64,000 bases of DNA, from contig NW_024466599.1 in the NCBI RefSeq assembly GCF_017591425.1, forward strand, positions 76,612,501-76,676,500, written 5' to 3'. Every line of letters starts with the position of its first letter. Position 1 is the stretch's first letter. Both the position numbers and the translations under genes were made by a program. This DNA is from Ochotona curzoniae (taxonomy: Eukaryota; Chordata; Mammalia; Lagomorpha; Ochotonidae). The notes beneath the pieces are model-generated. The model saw only the letters and a program-made list of their open reading frames with translations. It searched no databases and was not told the DNA's origin. Shown one piece after another: positions 58,262 through 64,000 of this stretch.

Positions 58262-58592
58262 ATTTTTTTTGGGGGGGGGGATTGGAAAAATCATATACAG
58301 AGAGGAGGAGAGACAGAGAGGAAGACCTTCCATCCGATGATTCACTCCCCAAGCAACCGCCATGGTGGGAACTGAGCTGATCAGAAGCCAGGAGCCAAGA
58401 GTCAGGAGCCTCTTACAGGTCTCCCACGCAGGTAAAGGATCCCAAGACTTTGATTCATCCTCGACTGCTTTCCCAGGCTACAGGCAGGGAAGCTGGCTGG
58501 GAAGCAGGGCCACCAGGACTAGTACCGGCGCCCATATGGGATCTTCATTGTGTGAGGTGAGAATATTAGCTGCTAGGCTACTGTGCTGGGCC
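58262..58592 (-). repeat. CSINE with a T/G homopolymer tail
   Basis: The A tail has become a run of T followed by ten G on the plus strand (58262-58280). The body is near consensus with 'gactgctttcccaggctaca' and the head ends 'actgtgctgggcc'. Confidence 0.9.
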
Positions 58593-61500
58593 TGAATCTA
58601 TTTTCAAAACAAAATGTTGAGTATTTGTTTTTGAAATAAGAGTGTCTCCTTCACTGATGAATGAGAGCCATGCTTATATTCTCTGATCTAGTGTTTTCAG
58701 TTGGGCTCCATTCATAATCACATTTTCTTTCCAAGATACCACAGGTGTGGACTCATACTTTCCGTCGCATGGCTCGTCTCTGAAATTCTCTCTTCAAGTG
58801 GAGAAAAAGGATGTTTGTTATGTTGAAATCTTCTTGGGAAAGTGTTTAGCCTGTTGATTAAGATATTGACTGTCTTTATTTGTGTTCTTGGGCTGGATTC
58901 CTGACGTGGCTGCAGCTTCCATGTTTTGTTTGTTTGTTCATTTGCTTGTTTTTTTTTTTATCACATAAACACAACCTAGTCTCAAAAATAGAGAAAATGC
59001 AAATTAGAAAGAAATGTCAAAAAATGCAGTCTTTGGAATTCTAGAAGCCCATTCATGTATATAGACATAAAGATCAGAGATTATTTTAAAATATACTACA
59101 CATTAGTGAAGTAAAGATTACATCATTTCATCACTGTGTGTTTCTTTGTCTCTATCCTTGCTTAATTATGGCCTTTTTGCTTGAAAAAAAAAAAATAAGA
59201 CCCAAAGATAGAAAACCTGCATCTCTGTAAATCTCAAATATGTAAAATAAGGGAACACAGAGACAATGTGAATTTCCTATTATAATTTTACAAGTGTAAA
59301 TGAATTTTCCCCAAAGTTACTATTTGCCTTTACCATTGATAAATAGTCTTGTTAATTTTTACCTATATGTTGACAGATCCTGTCTATTAAAAGCTCTGCC
59401 TCTCCCCACTTAAAAATTTGCAATTTAAGTATTCATTGAGGGGATGTTTTCATTTATTTTGCATTTGAAAAACAATGGATAACCCTGGGTCTTTTTAGTA
59501 AATTTCCTCAGTGATCTAATCATGATTGGCTGATTGGCTGGCATTTATTTATTTATCTTGCAGAATCTGAGCCACAGAAAGATGATAGTGCCCTGAAGAG
59601 TGTCTTTATCTAATCAGTTTCCAACGCATGGAAATCAGTAAAGCTTGGAACTAAAGTAGATCAGAAGGGTAATATTTAAATTCTTTGTGTGCTTCATGAC
59701 TCAGAAAATCTTGTTTTCTTCCTAGGCTTGCATGCTGTACAATTGAAGAATTTCGGAAGGGATTTTAGAAGTAACCTTTCATTTTCATTACAAATTGGCA
59801 AAAGCCAAAGCGGGATAATTGACTTTTTTCACCCAACCAGCTGGAGACCTAGTATCAGAATCTGTGTTATCTGCTTGTCCATTCGTCCCTCTGGTAGACT
59901 TTGCACAGGAGGAAACAGGAGATAATCCAGAGGGTGGGTGCGCACACCCAAGAGCTTCCTCTTGCAAGAGGTGCAAAGTCCACAAAGACCACACAGAGCT
60001 CACGGGTGTGAATTGCAGAACCAGGCTTTTTTGGTGGAATATAAAGGTGAAAATTTAAATTCACATAAAAAAAAGGAACTTTCTCTGATAAAGGACCAAG
60101 GAAAAAAGAAAGTGGATATGACTAACGGGGGACAAAATGAGTAGATAACTGCAGAGCCGGTGTTGGGGATTGTTGGTAGGACAGCAGGTGGAATCTGGGA
60201 GGCTCGGGTGATCTCAAATCAGCTAGCACCCTTGAGTAAGAGGAGACAGTACCAGCTCACAGAGAAAGTCACTCAGCGGGAAATGGAAGAAGATGCAATA
60301 TAGGACAGCTTCAAAATATTTAGAAAAAGGAAGGAATACTACCTAATTCCAACAGGAAAAAAAAAAAAAACGAATCCCTTCTGAGTCTATGACTAAAATG
60401 CATGCATGTTTGTGTGAGAACAATTCTGTGACACGCATCTCCACTGTTGAAGATCTCCAATCAAAACAGTTCCTGAGAATTGTGATTTTAACAAAAGCAT
60501 TCAAAGATATTGAGTCTCAAGTAATCTACCAAAAATCTATAAAAATGTGGGAGAATGATGAGCCTGAAAAGAAAATGAACCTGACCTAGGTTTCCACAAT
60601 GTCACATCCATGTAGGAGACAAATGAAACTGCCTACTAATCAATGAAATCAGTCATGCTGAGAAAAAATATCCCGAGTGTTTCCAGATAGAATTGATAGA
60701 TTTGATAAAATCTGGGTGTTTCTATATTTTATGTGTCACTGTGATATGAAATGTCATTGATGCACATATGAATTATCTGTAATCTTAACATCTTTAAAAT
60801 AAACAACCCTTTGCTATGATTTCTTTGTAAATTCTTGGTATCAAAGTAATGAAGTGTTCCGTTAGACTAGCTATTGAATTATGTTTCTAATATTAATTTA
60901 GCTTTTATAACTACCTCACACTTAAATATATTTAAATTTCAAGGGTAATAATTGGGAGTTTTTCCACAAAGAAAGAAGGGTGAATAGCGGAAATAAATGT
61001 CATATAGAAAAATTTAAGCCATTAAAATAAAATCTGTCTGCTCATTAAAATCAGTAAATTTGATAATGAATTAAGGTCGCTATTGTAATGAGGTAAATAT
61101 TTCATTATCAAAAATATTCAAAATGCTTGCATCATCTGTCATAACTACTTTTTAAAACTTTCTCCAATAGAGCATGTATTTAATATTCCCTTCAATCTAT
61201 GTGAATTGTGGTCTCATAGAAAACTATACTTGGTCTTTGTTCCTGATTGCTAACACAGAGTTCCTAAAACCTTTAGGATTCCCTGAGTGATGGGAATGCC
61301 TTCAATTATTCATAAAGCAATCCTTTGATCCTCGACCGAGCATATGTTAATTAGATGACTCTGGATGGAGTTCTTAAAGATACTTTCAGAATCAAATTAG
61401 TCATCAGAACCCCCCGAAAGATCAAGTTATTAGAGAATTGTGAATTTCTTCTGCACCCATATTTCTAAAGAGGTTTAAGGGATTGGAGACCGAGTGTCAT

Positions 61501-61740
61501 GAAAAATTACCACCAGTGAGATTTATAAAAGCCTTCAGATCAGTGAAGATGTTGAAGTGATTGGAGAGAAATGGAAATTCCATACTTTGCCTCAAGCACT
61601 TTTATCATGGGGTTGTGGCTGACATGTGTTCTTCATGATATTTCAGCAGTAGCAATTTTTCTCGTGAATCCAATGAGCTGCTCTAGCAAATTATTGAATG
61701 GAAATGGTGATGACTTATGACTGGTTGGTCAGAAGTGTAG
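58593..61740. other. Mostly unique DNA
   Basis: A possible 5' scrap of an old SINE lies at about 58840-58930. Other points are a 14-bp perfect palindrome (59958-59971) and an A run at about 60357-60370 that could end a retroposed piece of unknown kind. The 66-codon frame at 60389-60589 has no recognised domain. Confidence 0.35.
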
Positions 61741-62100
61741 GTGTCAGTGTTGGAATTTCACTTTCATTCCATTACATCAACACGGAATACAATGGCCGAG
61801 AATACAGTTGATATCCAGAAATCTGTAGACTTGGTTGATGTTGAGATACGAGCTACTGTCCATAGAAGCTGGGCTAAGGAGACTCTGGGAGATTGGGCAA
61901 CAGCTGTTTGTTGCTGTTTATCAAACTTCTCAGAATTTCTTGAGATTAACTTGTTTTCTCCTTTGACAAGTTGCTTCAACTATATAATAGCTGATTTTCG
62001 TGAAAGGAAGTTCATTTGTACTACAACCTTATTGGAAGGGAAAAACCAATGCTCTGTGAAACCAGAGACAGGGACCGGGGAAGAAGGAGTCAGAAAATAG
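61741..62100 (+). other. 119-codon open frame, unassigned
   Basis: The frame starts MSVLEFHFHSITSTRN and has a second possible start at MAENTVDIQKSVDLVD. It lies in repeat-poor DNA, does not overlap a SINE or L1 that I recognise, and has no known motif. Minus-strand frames of similar length overlap the region. I list it as the only frame above 100 codons in the right-hand unique block; chance is the likely explanation. Confidence 0.2.
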
Positions 62101-63940
62101 ACCAAGCATCGGTAACATCTCGCTAATGCTGATGATAACTTCCTTAAGGTGGTAGATGCAAAGATGACTTGAATTGAAATAAAGTGTGAGTATGTGTTTG
62201 TGTGTGATGCATATGCCTGTCCGTACATTGTAAATGAATTGCAAATGAATAAGAGGAAACACTTTAGATTCAGGAATAAACAGGAAGCATTGTAGCAAGG
62301 ATAGTAACAAATAATCCCATAAACCATTGGCTCGTGGGATTTCAAACGCATGTGTAAGTGGTTGCAGCAGAAGGCATAGGTATTTTAAGGCAGTCTTTGC
62401 AGAAGAAGTTCATGGAATGAAGTTCATGGAATATTGGAGCTCATCTTTCAAAAACATGAAAAGCAAAACTGATTTTCTGGGTACATGTTTTTATTGGAGC
62501 TGCATCTTATATAAATTCTTTCCTAATGACATTAGATTCATTGTAACTTACCGCATATGGCACATTAAGTGTCATAAACTGATTTCAGCACTGCAATCCT
62601 TCATTTCCTTTCTTGTGAAATTATTCTAGTGCTCGAATATCAAGATGAATAGATAGGTTCTGTATTGATTTTCAAACCTATAAACAGATACAAATTTCCC
62701 TCTGATGAATGCCCTTTCATAATTGCCCTCACAACACACCAAAATGCAAAGCTGATTCTGCTCATCCCCATATCATGAATGTGTTCAATGTGCTTTGTGC
62801 TTAACTCACTTGTGTGGTGTCAAATCATCTTGATAATTAACTCCTACCTCCTTGCTGAGCTCCATTGGCACTTCTGTTCTCTGGGCCATGCCTGGTCTCC
62901 AGCTTCATCGCTCTCACCCCATCAAACCATACACAAAGCATATGGAGCTCACTACATTTCTGTGCCCAGCCATGCTCCGGTATGCTCACAAATCTGGCAG
63001 GCGGCATTAGACTCTGTGCTTGGAAGACTTTTCTCCTGTAACTTTACCCTACTGTGAATCCCCAGACCCAGGTCAGGTGCCAGGATCCCTCACATTCTGT
63101 CAGGCTGGGCTTTGCACTCCTGTCCTGTCTTTCATAGTGAGAAGGAACACTTACTTTTATTAATATAGGCAGTTTCACAAGCTATTGCCATGGCCTATAA
63201 GCTTGCCATTGGAAACCCTTGTCATTCAGACACTGTATTCTACTGCATGACTCAGGGATGTAGAGGTCTGTAATAGTCAATGACAAGACTCTAGAATGAG
63301 TGGGTGAAGCCATGCAAAGCAGGAGCACAGCCTTCCCTGTTAATACAGAAGTGTTACAGATATGTTAGAAAGGTCACGGCTATTCTGTCTTTTCAAATGT
63401 TACTGACCAAAGGGAAATGAGCTGAACGGATCTTTCAGATATAATTGGGAAATGCCTAGAGTCTGATAACATTGAACTTACCAGAATTTAAGGCCAAAAC
63501 AGGCATTGGTGGATAGCAACACTAATTATGATTGGGTCCTGCCAATTTTCTAGAACAGTTATAGTGTGAATTTTAGACAATGCCGAGGAGCTTGAGTTAG
63601 GGTTTAGTTACCTAAGGCCCTGTCCTTTATTCTCTTCTTCGTCCTCTGAGCAGGAGTGATGTCAGTGAAGGGCAAGGTGAAGAGCTAGGAGAATGGCAGC
63701 GGTGTTGATTATCACAGTCAAAGTTATTTTCACAAGAAAATGTCATCCCAACGGAATGATATCATATTTGACAACTTTGCAGAACACTTCCGTAGTAAAA
63801 TTGTTCTCCCACCAGTCTAATCAAACTATTCCATGACATCCTCTCATCAAAAGTACCATATGTCTCACTCTCAAGTTATAACTTTGCCTCCTACTGAGAA
63901 AATAGAAGAAACCTAAAGGATAACTTTCTTGTCTTTCCTG
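62101..63940. other. Unique DNA
   Basis: Segment 62840-63130 is GC-richer with 'ctccttgctgagctccattg', which might be an old L2-type remnant; I cannot establish it. Confidence 0.35.
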
Positions 63941-63955
63941 CACACACACACACAC
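63941..63955. repeat. Short (CA)n microsatellite
   Basis: A perfect CA run followed by an A run near the right edge of the window. Confidence 0.9.
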
Positions 63956-64000
63956 AAAAAATATCTATCAAGCCTGGCTCTGGCCACCGTGGCTGTTTAG

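Noticed and set aside
60354..60372. Poly(A) tail of a processed pseudogene
   Set aside because: No polyadenylation signal, no TSD and no recognisable gene sequence upstream; kept only as a note.
62840..63130. L2 LINE fragment
   Set aside because: Only a general compositional resemblance; I could not follow a collinear match.

Overview
This window is mammalian nuclear DNA. It is AT-rich, has no prokaryotic gene layout, and is dominated by interspersed repeats. The most diagnostic sequence is a ~320-bp tRNA-derived SINE present in about 30 copies. Its head has a Pol III A box of the form TGGCGCAGTGG and a B box close to GGTTCTAATCC, and its tail reads CTCTGTATATCCGCCTTTCCAATAAA followed by an A-rich run. 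I recognise it as the lagomorph C-repeat (CSINE) group. The head and tail look more like the pika (Ochotona) branch than the rabbit branch, so a pika is my best guess; the order is much safer than the genus. I found no convincing host protein-coding exon. Almost every open frame lies inside a SINE, a LINE-1 (L1) or low-complexity DNA.

Layout. 1-4.26 kb: unique DNA with old SINEs, one nested in another. 4.26-6.93 kb: an ORF-less, GC-rich 2.6-kb retroposon with a duplicated 258-bp head, a polyadenylation signal and a 15-bp target-site duplication (TSD). 7.0-11.7 kb: an L1 3'UTR scrap, SINEs, and a MaLR-type LTR split by a SINE. 11.76-14.47 kb: a minus-strand 'half-L1' (5'UTR, ORF1, about 45 codons of ORF2, 3'UTR). 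15.9-19.1 kb: a degraded plus-strand L1, followed by a 51-bp minisatellite carrying TGAGTCA in every unit. 21.7-24.1 kb: a minus-strand L1 split by two SINEs. 24.5-30 kb: mostly unique DNA with an unusually GC-rich 700-bp patch. 30.25-31.79 kb: a second half-L1, ending at AATAAA signals inside ORF2. 32.6-33.0 kb: an old L1 fragment. 38.1-39.6 kb: an L1 with a 5' inversion. 41.1-44.3 kb: an ancient L1M interrupted by three SINEs, then a MaLR LTR. 47.4-51.6 kb: minus-strand L1 DNA holding a young SINE and a solo ERV2-type LTR with a 6-bp TSD. 53.7-54.45 kb: two SINEs at one target, leaving three target copies. 55.4-55.8 kb: a second LTR-like block. 56.5-64 kb: mainly unique DNA.

The repeats form one system of trans-mobilisation. 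L1 copies supply, or once supplied, the reverse transcriptase and endonuclease. The SINEs, the half-L1s and the GC-rich retroposon show the marks of L1-driven insertion: A-rich 3' ends and, in several cases, 8-17-bp TSDs. Nested and tandem insertions give relative ages. Boundaries of old repeats are approximate, because they were read by eye against remembered family features.
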